A stretch of DNA of 64,000 nucleotides, taken from positions 19,331,343-19,395,342 of the forward strand of contig JAVDOI010000009.1 in assembly GCA_032191485.1 (NCBI GenBank), written 5' to 3'. Origin of the DNA: Leptoclinus maculatus. Lineage: Eukaryota > Chordata > Actinopteri > Perciformes > Stichaeidae. Positions 40,680-55,713 of this stretch are shown piece by piece. The position numbers were made by a program, and so were the translations under genes. The notes under the pieces are model-generated. The model worked only from the letters and a program-made list of their open reading frames with translations, was not told the origin of the DNA and did no database searches. Each line of letters begins with the position of its first letter. Position 1 is the first letter of the stretch.

Positions 40680-43600
40680 CACTTTTAAGCTAAGAAAACC
40701 AAATCATGGAAATCAGCTGTAGTTTGATGACCGTGGTACTGTATTTAGATGTAGATTTAGTATGTCAGCACACTGGACTCCTACAAAATGTATCAGACTG
40801 AAAAAGGCAACATGTCAATGACAAACATTTCTTCAGATATAACGCAACATTAACAACATATTGTCTGTTTTATTCAGATCACAACCACTTTGTTCCTACA
40901 CTGACAAATTTAAATAGCAGGCTAGCAGCAGTGTTATCAGAGATTAAATGTCTGCAGGGGGAAACCACCTGAATGATACTACTTTGAACGTGTTGTCTTA
41001 TATCTGTTGTTTTGTATGAGGAGAAATGAATAATTATAACACAGTGCACGGTTCCTTTTAAATGTAGTACTACTACTAATCCATGTTGCTACACCTGTTC
41101 AAGGCGGGACTGTTGCTCCATTATTCCGCCTGGTTGTTCTGTATGAGAGGTACGGAGGCAGCACAGGCCTCTACAGAGCCCACTTCTGCGTGAGAGGGAC
41201 AGCCAGCACGCGGCCGAACGGGTGTGACGTTTTGACGACGTGTTATTTGTGCGCCCTAACCACCGAGATATAAAGAAAAGAAACGCTTGCAGCAGTTAGC
41301 AGCTAACCTAGGAGTTCCTTAGCCTCCGAGCAGACGACCTCAACACTCAGTTCACCTGCCATTATTGTTTAGGATGAAAGTCGCTGCCCGACGCGCACGT
41401 CATTCGTCACACTACACACCAACGCTATTGTGCTAAACCTCACGCCTCTTTTGCTCCCGTGATGTCGCCGTGCTATCTAAAAGGAGAAGAGAGAGGGGTG
41501 TGCTAGCTGACTTGCGAGGAGGTTTATGTGAATGAGTTGTAAGAGGATGAACGGAGGAAAAGAGAGGGATGCACTCGTTCTTCAAAGTGAGACATCAAAG
41601 AGGAACCTCCTGTGGTGAGCTGAATTATTAAAGCTCTGCTGCCATCTTGGAAAACCAGCCCACATTACGCTCCATCCGTCCGTCCACCAGCTCTACATTC
41701 AACTCTTTATATGGATGCATACACCCTACAATTTACAAGTCCTTCAAACCCAGCAGGACACATCGCTATCGGCGCGTCAATCCTATATCAGTCAACCGAC
41801 CCTTCCCATCAGGCTTCCTCTACATCCCTCTCCTTCTCTTTCCCTCTATCCTCCTCTCCCTCTTTCATCTCTCCCTCCATTGGTAGATGTTGATTGATCA
41901 ACAGAGGCCAAGCCGGCAGGGTTCCTCTCATGCTGTGCTGTGGTCTACTCACAGGCAACCAACTATTTGCCTAACTGGAAAAAAAAGTGTGCCTATGTAT
42001 GTGTGCATGTGAGGGGGGGCAGAGAGAGAGAGAGAGAATCAGAGAGAGAGAGAGAAAGAGAATGAGAGAGAGAAAGAGAGAGAGTGAGAGAGAATGAGAG
42101 AGAGAATGAGAGAGAGAAAGAGAGCGAGAATGAGAGAGAGAATGAGAGAGAGAGAATGATAGAGAGAGAGAGAGAGAGAATGCGAGAGAGTGAAAGAGAA
42201 TGAGAGAGAATGAGAGAGAGAGAGAGGGAGTGAGAGAAAGAGAATGAGAGAGAGAGAGAGTGAAAGAGAATGAGAGAGAGAGAGAGGGAGTGAGAGAAAG
42301 AGAATGAGAGAGAGAATGAGAAAGAGAGAATGATAGAAAGAGAGAGAGAATGATAGAGAGAGAGAGAGAGAGAGAGAGGGTGAGTCAAGCTCCATAGAAA
42401 GAGAGGCGCATCGAATTGTCCTGCTGTGTTAAAAGAGGGCCGTGAGGATTTCTCACACAGCTTTCTAGATATGTGTGTGTGTGTGTGTGAGTGTAAATGA
42501 GCACATTCGACCTTGATCTCAAGACCTTCAATCTTAAAACCCACTAAGGGCTGGCACACTGATCTGATCTCAACAACCTAACGCCAACAAGGTCACAACG
42601 ATTTGGCTCATAACTTTGGTAGAAGTTTCACTTGAACACACGGTGTTCATAATCCAAATAATCCAAAACAAAACTTGGAGGTGGAATTGAGAATATGTGT
42701 TTTTTTTACAGCACAGGGTTCTGCTTGTTCACTGAAAGAAAGAAGGTGTGGAGTGCACCAGAATGGTGAAATCACAGATTGGTTAGTCTGACTGCTCTCC
42801 ATCGCTGAATGCTCCTGCTGCTGATTCAACAAGGTGAAACGTCTGAGCAGCTGCTGATAACAGCAGACTAGACACAACTGTGCTGCAAGAGCTTCAGGTG
42901 TGGTCAGCCAAACAGTGCCCGAGCCTGACACAGCTGGCTGTTAACGAACACACAGCAGCACTCGCGCACATACACCTTTATGATAATAACTACAGGGCTT
43001 TACTGCTTGACAATGGATCTAATTGATAAATATTGATAAATAAGTCTTCAGTCAGACACCAGACAACACACACATACTAACTGACACACATGCACACAGC
43101 GTGTTTAATGCATGAAGCAAGCTGAATAATGACTGTAGGTTGTCGGTCAGTATTCAGAACAGCCTTCAGCCAATCAGTGTGATTCTCAAAAGATGGTCCC
43201 TAATGGACAAATGAAGATCTTTGAGGTCTCTTCATTCAGTACCAGTAAATGGATTTTTACTCTTCATCTCTGCTGTCAACAAGGGCATCTGAAATGAATT
43301 TGTAAGAAAAGTCTGTTCTGAATATTTTGTCAATATTCTTATTATATTTACTGCAGTTTCGTTTATCACATATTTGGAAAAAAATGATATTTGATGGAAA
43401 TCTCTGAATTTCTGTTGAAGGTGAGGGAATGTTTAGTTCATAACTAAAGTGTATTCTGGAGACCATCACAGAGCAGAGGACCAGAAGGAAGCTCAGGAGG
43501 GTTCTGTCCCGGGACGACCATCCTTTGCACAGAAACAGAAGCAACCAGCTCCTGTTGCCTGGTGCTCCGCTGGAAGGCTCAGGACGACTTTTGTTCATAG

Positions 43601-46600
43601 AGGACTTTTTTTAATTTCAGGTCTTTTTAATGAACCATGTTGATACAATGTCCCTTCCACTGTTTATTCATTCACCGTATTCGGCAACTACTTACAATGT
43701 TATTGTCTGCATACTGTTCACATTGTTGAACAATAGTACATCTGCTCTTTTTCTATTCATGATTTTGCTTCTGATTAGGAATGCAAATTTTAAGCACTTT
43801 CCTTAATCTATCGTTGGTAACATTAACGATCAATACAAAATACAAAAATACAAATGAAAACATAAAACTTTTCCTTATACTGAACAATACCAAATGCATT
43901 TTCTTTTCTCAATCAAATGAGATTTTTGTTTGTACTTATTTTAGTCAGTAAACTGGAGATATATTGCTGATGTTGAGATGTTATTGTACATTATTTAGTT
44001 TCATCATTCACAATCGTTTTTTACTTGTTAAGGCCATTTTGTTTGTAAGTTTACTGTCCTAAAATCAACTCACTTAACACCTAAATTTGGGATTTGCATC
44101 AAGACAATGGTCAGAAAACCCCCCCACAAAAATGGAAAGTTGTCATTTAGATTTTCTTGTGTCGTGATAAAAAGCAACACTTTCTCATGTTCTCTGGAGC
44201 AAAGCGTAAAGCTGACTGTGGCTGAGCTGCTTAGTGTCTGAATAATGGAGTGCAGCGCTTCACGGGGCAGCTTACACACTCACACTCCCTCTGCACACAC
44301 ACTGGTGTATGAACACATAGACGGACATGGGCTTCACAAACTCACAAGTACACACAGAATACACCCTCACAAAGCATGCACAAGGAAGCAGCCCCTCTGC
44401 CCCTGACACCCCTCTACAGATAAACACACACACACACACTCTCTCTCGCTCGCTCTCTTTCACCGAGTCTTATCTGAGTTGTTCAGCAGTGCTCACTACT
44501 CAGTGCTTACAGATCACACAACACCAGGTGTGTGTGTCTGTTTGTCCATCTGTGTGTGTGTGTGTGTATGTGTTTGTGTGCGGACAAGCTCCTGCACACC
44601 AATCCAGTGTGTCTCTTTTCCTCCGTTCTTCTCTCTAACGGCCAATTTATTAGTTTATGTTGTTCAATAAGAATCAGCACTCCCTTTGATTTGATGCAGC
44701 TATATGAAGATGAACAAAGTGCAAATCGCAAATTGTGAAGTATTGTGTAAAGAAATATATAACTATACAGGAGATGCTGCTGTTCATACTGTTTGTCTGA
44801 ATCAAAAGAAACAATGTTCGGACTGATTGGTGTTTAAAAGCTGAAAGTGATTATAGATTTCATTTAACATGACATTTGTAGAAATGATGAATTAGTAACA
44901 TACAGGATTACTGCATAGTTGAAACCACAGATTTACTGTCATAACATTGGTTTTAACCCGAAATCACTCACTCCCACTTACTACCTATCCAGGGAGTTCA
45001 ATGTAGAGGACTCACGTTTCTATATATACAGTATATATACGTATATATATATATATATATATATTAAGAGAGAGAGAGAGGACTATATAGTGAGCTGATC
45101 AGCTAAATGAAAAAACATTTTCATCCATTACTCGGGTCATTTTCTCTGCGCCGTCAATGAAGTCATTGCTGTTGCACAAAAAGGTGCCAGATCATTTTTG
45201 TGATAAATACCTTGTGAGCCATTATGTGTAGTTTCCCCACTCAGAGCAAAGTGCTCCAAGTGAATTTAGTTCCCCTGGTAATAGTGATGCAGCGTATGTC
45301 CAGGGCTTTTATTGTGAAAATGAACGGAAGGAGTAATGGCATGCTCACTCTGCCGTTGTCAATGTGGGGGTGTATTTTCCCAGAGCAAAAAATAAATAGA
45401 AAATACTTTGTGTTTGTGTTGTGATGCTGTGCTCACATAAAATATATTATTTTCCTGCCACAACTCATGGATTTGTCTCTCACTCCTCTTGTCCGTCTGC
45501 CATTTTTCCTTTAGCGCAATGCATGATGGTGTATGGTGCCAGTGTTAGTGATCGTCATTGTGTACTTCTTGTCAAGATGCATTGTGGGATGCTTTGAGTC
45601 CACTATAGGGTTTTATAATTCTTACTGTGCATTTGGACCACATTACAAAATGGTGAACTCACTACATAGTCTATTGAGTAGTGAGTGATTTCAGACCCTT
45701 CGCTAAGTCCCGCCCCTGTAACACAAACCATCCAATTGTTCTTGGTCCTTGAATGGACTAAATTAATAGTTCAGTAAACAAAAGCAAATCAATAAAAATA
45801 TTTTAAAAAGCAGCCTCACTGCCATCTTCATCTGAAGATTAATATGAAGATAAATCTATAATTTGGACAGAAGAAATCCAGTTAATAAGAAAGTAGCTGA
45901 TCTTTCCTGTCAAAACATGAAAACACAGAAACAATGAAATCGCTGCCCGACGTCAACACTCACTGAACAGGCATGATGTTTCCAAATCTAACTCGTCATC
46001 CCATGCACATCATTAGTGGAGCTACAAGACAAACTACAAAGAAAGCACAGCAGGGGTGTTTGATGCCCCCCCCCCTCTCCCAAACACACACAAAGACAAG
46101 ATTATTCTAGTCCCTGTGGTGTCTTTTCGTCTCAAAAGGACAAACACACATTGTGCGTTGCAGTGTTGTCCCTTCAAGACAACACATCACACCCACAGAG
46201 ACCAGTGCACATATAGACAGCAAATCACAAATCACACCAGCATTTTAAATGCACACATACTCACGCAGACACACACGCACTGAATCGGGTGACAAGGTGT
46301 TGAAAGCCCAAGAGGACTGCAGGGAGAGAGGGATGAATAGCAATGTGATGGATGAGGTGACAGATAGAGGACAGCAAGGAAGGGAGGAGGAAGAGGAGGG
46401 GAGGCGGTTTGTAAAGTCAAAGTGCCTTTAAAGCAGCAAAATTAATTTTTCTAAATATGTATCTATCTTACATGGAACAGTTATTGAAAGGTGAGCTATC
46501 TGAAGGAAATGAATCTCTCTTCAGATAAAGGTAATAATGCTGTAGGTCATTCTGTAAAGCGCACAGGAGTGACAGTGATGTATCCTTCAACAAACCAGCT

Positions 46601-49600
46601 GATTATAACACACATTAAGAATCAGAGAATTAAAAAAAGGAAAGGTCTGGATTCACACTGTGCTGTATGCGTCATACTCATGTGGAAATTAGTGAAGGAG
46701 ACCTGGTATGGGGCCATTGTTGTAGCATAACTATTTGTAAATGTGTGTGGAGAGTTGTCGAACTACCTCAATCTGTGTGTGCATGATTAGATTTGTAAAT
46801 GTGTAATAATCTCTAAATGCGTTTGTGAATGTGTACAGGAAAATTGCAAGTCTGTATTTAGAAGCCGCGTGTTTGTAAATGTGTAAAAAGAAAAACTCAA
46901 ATTATGTCCTCAGATTTGAAAGTGTCTTGAGATTTGCTTAAATAGATTACCGGCTGAAAAGTCTTCGTATTTTGCTCCTGGAAATACAGACAACTCATCA
47001 GTTACAGCTCAGGCCTCTCAATTGACCCTTCGCTAAATCCAGCCCCTCAAATCTCAGCCAATCATAGCGGAGCATCGGGCCAGCACTGACCAGGGTCCGA
47101 GAGCTACCGGGCTCTGCTCCATAGACTCAAGCAATTATTTCAGGTTTTATTCACGTTCAGACTGGTTTAGTGGATTCTGAGCTAGTCCTGGTTAAACATT
47201 GTGTAATAGTGATACTTGCTACCTGGAGAGGTTGGAAGGAGATAAACGTTTCTACATAAAAACTCTGAGCTAACATTAGCAGAGTACGCTAGCACATCAT
47301 TAACTAGCGTTAGCACTATGCTACACTAGCTACTGAAGGTATACTGAATGTAAACACATGCTGCTTTTGCTTTTTAATGATTGTGACATGAACATTCTTA
47401 ATTTTGTGACTAGCACTTTAAGATAAAGGATATTCATTTAGTTTTTTATTCTTGTTCTTGTTAACAATATCAACACTGAAATTAAGTGTTTCATGTTCTT
47501 GCTTTTTTTTAACTAGTCATACTAATTAGTGAAAAGATTGAGTGACAAAGGAAAAGTCATTAGTTATTTAGTTATAGTTATTAGTTGGACATTAACATCA
47601 GCATTAAGTCTTACATTACAGCATGTTGGAGAAGTGTCAAGAATCCAGAACTCTTGTTTTCCCACTCAAACAATATAATCTGATGTACCTTCCAGCTGGA
47701 ATGTACTTTATACTATTCAGTCAACATACCTCAACCCTGAGGTTTCATTGCATTATCTAAATATAATAATAATAATAAAGGAAATTAAAATAATAATAAA
47801 GGCATATAAGATGACAATACACAAAAACAAGCAGGCAAAGAGAGAAGAGTTGACAGAGGAGGAGACGAGGAGGAGACGAGGAGGAGGGACTGTATCTGAA
47901 CTGACTGTATGAGATGAGAAAGACAAATTGTGTGAGTGTGTGAGAGAGAAAGAGAGAGAGAGAGATGAAAGGCTGGCAAAATACCACTGGGGGGCAGCTG
48001 GAACAAATCCAAGACGCCAATAAGGAACACACACACACACACACACACACCACTAAACTCTTTTCCTCCGCTCCATGGACCAAAGCCTGCACGACAGCAA
48101 TCGTTTGGACAAGTGCTGAGATTAACATACTTTTAAACTGCTATTAGCGTTGTCCCTTTCTTCCACATATAACTAATGATGTGGAGAGAGAGGGAGAGAT
48201 ATGAAGGGAGGCTATGGTTTGTATTTTGAGCTTCACATTTATGGATACAAGAAAACTCTTAACCTGGTCGGGGGGGGGGGGGGGGGGAGCGCTTTCTGAA
48301 AGTACAGGAATCTTCAGGGTGGGGTTTGCAGGGATGACCTTTCATTCATGAAACACACACAGCGCCACTGATTCAACTCGTGTGCCACTTCATTCATATA
48401 GTAAGTAATCTGGTATCGATGTAGGACCATTTTAGAACGAGCATTTCTCTTTATTCATATAACATTAAAGTAAAGTTAAGCTTTACTGTCACTTCCTGAC
48501 TCATTTAAACAGAGACTAGTGAAAGAGAGAGAGGTCGCGGAGCGGTACACAGAGACAGAGTGACAGAGTGAATTAGAGAATATAAAAGTTATTTTTTGAT
48601 CGTTTCATGGCTTTTTGTTCTAAAGCTCAAATAAATAGCAATCAAACATTCAACAGATCTACTGTGGAGACAGAAGCTACTCTGCATTTCATCCAACATG
48701 CATCAGTAAATACTATGCAGCAGCAAATGTCATCACAGAGACATGGGAGGCTTGGGAGGTTTTTAGATGTAACGGTCGGTCACACAGAAATACAGGCCGC
48801 AGTGTGTTCACCCACCTCAATCTCAAGGTATTTAGACTGCCACACAGACGACAATTGGCTGAAAGAAGGTTTTAGTTCCTTGATAAGCATTGATAAACGC
48901 GACCTATGTAAAGCTAGCTGCAGTACAATAGTGCAGGCTCTGGTTCTGTCATGTTATGGCACCTACCGTTTTGTACGTCCAGGATGTGATGTTTGTCCAG
49001 CGTCCATCCTCCCATGTTGGATGCATCCAGCTCGTAGCCTTGCAAAATGGCCGTTCTCTTTTCCCAGAGGATGAGGTCCAGGCAGGACTCGTATTCAAAC
49101 CCCACCGACACTAAGAAACAACAATAACAACAATAATACATTAAGTCACCCAAAGACACTTTACAAAGCAGATAAGACAGTCAATAAATAATACAAATTA
49201 ACAGTGAAAAGAAAATAACAGTAATGATAATAACAAGGACAAACACAGTAATACAATATCTGGACAGATTAAAACAAACATTTATAATAAACACATTCCG
49301 AAGCACCAGGAAAAGCTCATCTATTTAGGTGGGTTTTCAGTTGCGAGTTAAAAGAAGCAACAGATGGCGTCTGGTGCAGACTCTAAGGATAAGCATTACC
49401 AAATGTAGAACCTTTTAGCTGTGATAGGTGCTTGGTTACCAAATGTTAAAACTTGGGTAGGTAACATTAAAGAAAGCAGCAAGGATAAGCTAGACTTTTC
49501 TTAATGCTCCAACTGAAAAACCCAGCCCATTGTTGCCGTCTCTTTTCCAATGAAAGTCACAAAATCTTGGCCTACCTCCAAAGCCCCTCCCCCACAATTA

Positions 49601-51605
49601 ACATAATGAATTTAAACAACTAACATGGCTATCGTTAATCCTCAGCTGTCACGCTAGCAGCTTGGTAAGAATTTGGTGAAGCACAAAGAGTGCACGGCCA
49701 TAGTATGCGCACGTACACAAGTAGATAGACCACCAATCCTTTCATGCCGGCCATATGAAATGACTGAATGGCCTTATTACAGTCAAAATTACATTTTTTT
49801 GATTGCTGTCTGGATTTAAAGAGCATTTCTTGAAGACTACCAACTCCAGCTTTATCGGGTAATTATGAGGCAATATGGAATCAGCAAATATCCCATAAGC
49901 AAATAATGAGCTGATGGAGGGGCAAAGAGGAAGGGCTGGTGTGTTCTGGTCTACAATCAGTTTATAGCTAATGTTTGATGCACAGTTCTTCCAATAAATT
50001 CAACCTCGGTTTTAACAATTGCCAGACCAAATATTCTTGTGGTTAGGCTTCCTCATTTTAACTTATGAGCACCAATTTGACAAGTGTTACAAAATGTAGC
50101 AGTAAATTGTCTTGATGGTCAACCCATTAAGCTGGGCTACCATAAGTAATAACTCAGTGAGGAGTACGCATGCTGGACTTGTCCCTCATAAAGGTGCAGA
50201 GGGGTTAGCATACCCATTAAGTCCAAGCCATTTCCCTGTTAAAGCCTTTCTGCAGACCCTTTTTGAACTTAGCTGTAATTGTGCAGCTTTATGTGTGTTC
50301 AGGACAAGTCAGCACTACAGGAATTCCCTCCTCTCCACAGGAACTGTGTACAGTAAGTTGTCATACTTTAATAGTGAGTGCAGACCAGGACTTATTTTGT
50401 GTTGAATTGGTGCAATTTAATTGTTGTATACATTTTCTCTCCATCTGTGTCAAATACCATTGTTATCATTTCTAAAGATCCTCCACCCCTGGGCTACTGA
50501 GAGGGTAACATTGATCAGATTAACGTATCAATTAACGTAGATTAACGTAGCGGTTCAGACATTTTCTCCTCATTTCACTGTCAATTTGTCGCCAGGAATA
50601 TCTCAATTCATTCAAGTATGAACATGAACTTGTTTGCACAGACGGCTGGCTTCAATCCAAGCAGCATTGATGTTATACTTGCCTGCTTCACATCCAGGAG
50701 ACAAACTCAGATTCTGATAAGTGAAGCCAATGCAGTAGTGCCTTAAACCTGCATTATCTCTACTGGCCAGCAGGGGGCGACTCCTCTACTTACAAAAATA
50801 AGTCAGATTGTATAGAAGTCTATGAGAAAATGACTGGACTTCTCACTTGATTTATTACCTCAGTAAACATTATAAACATGAGTTTATGGTCTCAATCTCT
50901 AGTCTAAGTTTTCTTTAATAAAGCATGATAAATTCGCAGGTATACTTTAGGGCGGGGCTACTGTGAGATTGACAGGTCGCTACTTTGTCTGGAAATTGTC
51001 CGTGTCATCTTTCATCTTAGAACTTTAACCCTTTCACAGTGTGTTTTCAGTTCATGAAAGTTAATTGTATCATTTTGGGGGCAGCCGTGGCTTATTGGGT
51101 AGAGAGGGTCTTCTGGCAAACGCAGTGTCGGCGGTTCAATCCTTGGCTGCTACGAGTCCTGTGCCGAAGTGTCCCTGAGCAAGACACTAAACCCCTAACC
51201 GCTCTCCAGGCACTTCTCTCCCAATAAGCTAGGGATGGGTTAAATGCAGAAGTTACATTTCATATATATATGGACCTAATTTATATGACGACAATAATAC
51301 AATTTCAATTTCAACATTTTGGTTGCCTGAAAATGTCAGATTCAGCGTTCGGTTGTACTTAATTCCATCCTCTCGTGTCACTTCTGGTAGCAGAAAAACA
51401 GGATGGCAACGGCCAAAATGCCAAACTCAAGGTTTCAAAACTGTAGTCCACAAACCAATGGGTGACGTCATGATCACTACTTCCACTTCTTATATACACG
51501 CTTAGTTCACATCCTGTAACACTGCAATGTCTTTGTGTTTAATTGCATCTTGCAGACCAGTGACATCACACACAACCAATGCTCCAAATAAACGCAGATA
51601 CGGAG

Positions 51606-51668
<63 letters not shown>

Positions 51669-54600
51669 CATTTGCGGTGTTCAGCCATACTATCGTAGCA
51701 AGGCCAGGGATTCTAACCAGTGACCTTCAGGTCATAACAACACTTAACCTCCAGGCTTCTGCTCCCATTATTTCATAAAAACAAAGTGAGTTAATTGTAA
51801 AATCATTAGGGAAACCACAGTTGCTATTGCATTTCCATTCTCTGTTGTGAAAAGAGAGCTGGCATACTTGTCTACAGAAGTCTGCTGTGAGGCTTTCCAC
51901 GCAAACGTGTTTCAGATCATACGTTGCAGTTAATTAGCTTGGCTCCCCATCAACTTCAGGAGTGTTTTTAAATTTCACTCTCGACATGAAGGCCCCTCTG
52001 TACTAACATACACGCCTCAGGTTCTCAGAGCAGGTGCCTCTGGCTGCTCCAAGTCAAGGTTGAAAATCCAAGGTGATCATGTTGTTGTTGTTGTTGTTGT
52101 TGTTTTGGAACAGCCTTTCACACAGTCTCAGAGAGGTCAACACAGTGCACACTTTTAAAAGGTTTATGTTATGTTATTTTATTTGAACTTCGCTATTAAC
52201 AGCAAACTCACCAACTGCCTCGGACAGTCCATAGACGCGTTGGCCATAGGCATCCGTCTTGTCCCAGATGAAGGTGTAGGAGAGATTTGGTTGGGCGGGG
52301 AACCATTTCTGGAAAAGGCGTCCCACCACTGCCACCATCAGGTGAACCTGGAGAAACAGCACCAGACACAAAGGTCACCGAATGGTAGTTCAGGTTAGGG
52401 TTCCATTGATACGAGGCAGAACGCTGCAGACGGCTTACCTTCATCAGGTTGAAAGGTATTGATGACTGCGTCATGGTGACTTTGAGGATCGGTTTATACC
52501 CCGCTGCTCTGGAGCTCAGGTAGATTAGGTTCAGATCACTGCCTGGTATTGAGGTTTCTTCCTGTAAAACCTGCAGAGTAACACAGAAAATACATCAGCA
52601 CCCAACACTAGCTTACTGTCTCGAAGCGTCATATTTGTAGGGGAATGGACTGCTAATTGGCTCGCAGCTCGGAGGAGAGAAAACAAGCAACCATCTGGGA
52701 CCATGACAGGTGTGCATATTTAAGAGCCTGGCTACTGTTTGACTCAATACAGTCAAATGTATGTGTTAGAGCTGGGTGATATGGTTATCAGAAACTGTTT
52801 TAAGCAGGATTTGGCTGCAATTTGTCAATTTGTCTTATCAGAACCATAATGCGCCCCCCAATATCCCCCTTTTTAATCACTACTAAGAAAAAATGCTTAA
52901 TCGAAATGATCAGAATTTGGCAAAATACCTGTACTGGCACTTTCTAAATTAAACTGGATCACATAGAGGTTTACGATAAGTTAAATTCACTGCTGACAAC
53001 AATACCTATGAGCCTAATTTTGTATCTCCAACAAAATAATGAAGAATACACTTTCACTATTAGGTGCTGCCGGTAGTGGCATCACATAGATAGTATTGAG
53101 TCTGTGCGGGGAAGGAATCATATTGGATGAAAACTGATCTGCCAGACAAGGCGGATCTGAGGCTGCGTTGTATTCTGACAAGGTCTACCATTGAGTGAGT
53201 GAATGATTACACTACAGCTCCTCAAAATAACAGAAATAATCAAAGATAGCTGTGTCCTAGTCACTGCTGTGTGAGAACATGGTGAAAGCAGCTGCTAACG
53301 AAGTCTGGCTGCACTTGAAGCATCGTTTCAAGTGATGTCTCCAAACCTGAGGGGGTGCTTACGCATCTAAAAGTCCACATCGCCTCTGTTACATCTTAAT
53401 GAACATATTCTATTAGGAAGACTTGCAGGTGAAGGACGAGCAGCAGGGCTGCTCTGATTCAGATCAGAACACACACAAACATGCATATTGACACCTCCAT
53501 GACCTTTTAAAAACTCACAGTGAGACACCGTTTTTAGTTTCAAATCTGCCACTTCGCTCCCTGCTCACTCACACACATAACCTTTGCTCTTTCTCTGCTT
53601 GTTAGAGAGAAGAGAGGGAAAAAAATGACTGAAGGGAATTCATTTACAGGTGTACGTGTGTTTGAGTCATCTAGGCAGCTATATGAATGCAAGTGTTTTT
53701 ATTTGATCTATCTATGTGTCCTTGTGTTGAACCTGAGCAAGGTGAGCCATAAAGCAGAGGACACGCGACATGTCTCAACGTCACTGATGATCACTGAGTG
53801 TCAACAGTGGGACGGCACAGAGCTGCTGGAGGAGAGTGAGGGTAGCAGCATGCCATCAGACTGGCAAAGTCACAGAGAGAGCAAGAAAGACATTTCATCT
53901 GGAAAATCCATCAAGTATGAAGAGTTTTTTTTGGTATTCTTATCATAGATTTGGCCATTATTTCTATTAGTTATGATAATAATGTACTCACAAAATGAAT
54001 TGCTGAGACATGAAGGTTCAAGTTAACCAAACAGTAAAATGGGTTGTAATCCGGATTACCTCATTTATTTCCAGGGAAACCAAAAGTAAAATGTGCAAAA
54101 CTGTCAGTATACATCATTGCACAGGGAAACTATGTGCATGCACACCTACAGCAAGCACGGTAGGTCAAAGGTGAAGCAGTGAGCTCAGTGCGGCCGACTG
54201 CTCGTTTTGAAATGGCCCGCTGTGATTATTTTCAAAATAAACTAGAATATGGCTTGAGCATAGCCTTTTTCTATCAAATCGCACTGTATGTACATTGAGC
54301 TTCTTAGTTTGAACAATAGATGTGTGTTTGCTTCATTTGTATAGAATCTGTTGCGGTGATGAATGAGTATAACGTTAGAAGCTAAGCATCAGTACTTCAT
54401 ACACTGATACATGGGGAGTTCTGGCTTAGAAACACTGATCTTCTTGCAGTGTAACTGGTTGAAAACTATGCAGTCACTATTGTTAGGCCCATGACTTCAT
54501 ATATTTGTCTTTGTTTGGCCCCCACTCAAAAAGGTTTATCGAACCCTGACCTAGACAGTTTAATGTTCTCTTCCATGTGGGTTTGTCTGACCTGGGGGTT

Positions 54601-55392
54601 TGTTAACAACCTTGCTGATCACCTATATGTTTGTGTTTCTTGCCCCTAGAGTTGGCTCAGTTTCCGATTACACTGGTGGGGTCAGGTGTACGAGCTTACA
54701 CGAGCTTTCATTTTATGCAAACTGGCTAACCAGGATATGTCATAATGACACGATTTGCCCCGCCGGCAAGTAGGGTTTTAGAGACGTCGCTGTGCTTCCA
54801 GATGTCAGCAATTGACTTCTTGAGTGCAAAGTCATTATTACTCTGCAGTCCTGCATTTCTAAGGAAGTTATATGATATAAAAGAACACACAACGGTTGAA
54901 GTGTGTCATTAGTGTTCACAAAGTGTTCAAGTGCTAGTACTGGTTTTCTACTGCATTGCATGGAAATTGTTCTTTTTTTGGTTTCCTTTCCCACTACCCT
55001 CAGATCTGTTTGAGGGTTTGCTTGTTCCACATAATGGAGAAAAAATACAAAACATTCGAAGTTCATAAACTCAAATACATTTTCATTTATTCCCATTTTA
55101 GACATCTTGAAAGGATAAGGAAAAAAAGAGAAGATTGGGAAGAAATATCAAAGAATACAAAAATGAAACAAGAAAAACAAAGCTCCTCAGGGAATGATCC
55201 ATTTAGAGTGTTCCTGTGTTATATTTTTCAACTGCACTATTGCCTTTTCATTAGCCAGGCATTTAGTGTTCATTACAGATCCATTACATCCCCTTTAAGA
55301 CTGCCCTTTTCTCTGCCCTCCTCACTAATGGACTCAGCTCCACCAAAAGCTAAGTAGCGGCTTTCCATTCGTTTGCTTTTGATCTGCACTCA

Positions 55393-55433
<41 letters not shown>

Positions 55434-55675
55434 GCGTTCATCCACACACTTGTTCCCTTCATCGCAGATAGTCAGGCGCATACACACACATGCTTGTCAA
55501 ATAAAAAAATAATAATAGCGCCCTGGTTCAGGATTGTAAAAATATAAAAACACACATGGAGTTCTGTCATCCGTTTAATTTTCTCTGAGGACTGGTTAAA
55601 GCAATGTGACGATAAAGAGCCACACAGATGTGCTATTAGCCTTATAGGAAATTAGAAGCAGGACACAGGGTGGGG

Positions 55676-55713
<38 letters not shown>

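Larger units (their letters stand above)
39833..48966 (-). other. Intron w8-w9 (longest, 9.1 kb)
   Basis: Contains the simple repeats, CpG-rich block, GA satellite, MITE and dispersed repeat listed separately. No additional exon with homology or frame continuity was seen. Confidence 0.6.
49111..52211 (-). other. Intron w7-w8
   Basis: 3101 bp; nested SINE/MITE, (GA)n, (GTT)n and, at 49140-49340, an A-rich repeat-like stretch of unknown family. Confidence 0.6.

Noticed and set aside
41100..41470. Internal CpG-island promoter of a shorter tenm2 transcript
   Set aside because: No exon with a start codon in frame to w9 follows, and the block looks like a dispersed CpG-rich repeat.
41993..42559. 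188-codon Ser/Leu-rich minus-strand ORF
   Set aside because: It is a translation of the degenerate (GA)n satellite; no protein-like composition and no conserved start.
48607..49074. 155-codon plus-strand ORF
   Set aside because: Its end is antisense to exon w8; no family resemblance, and frame openness is explained by the exon on the other strand.
53625..55357. ORFs of 107-133 codons at 53625, 54740 and 54956
   Set aside because: All lie inside intron w5-w6, lack conserved motifs and lack exon borders that would fit the frame.
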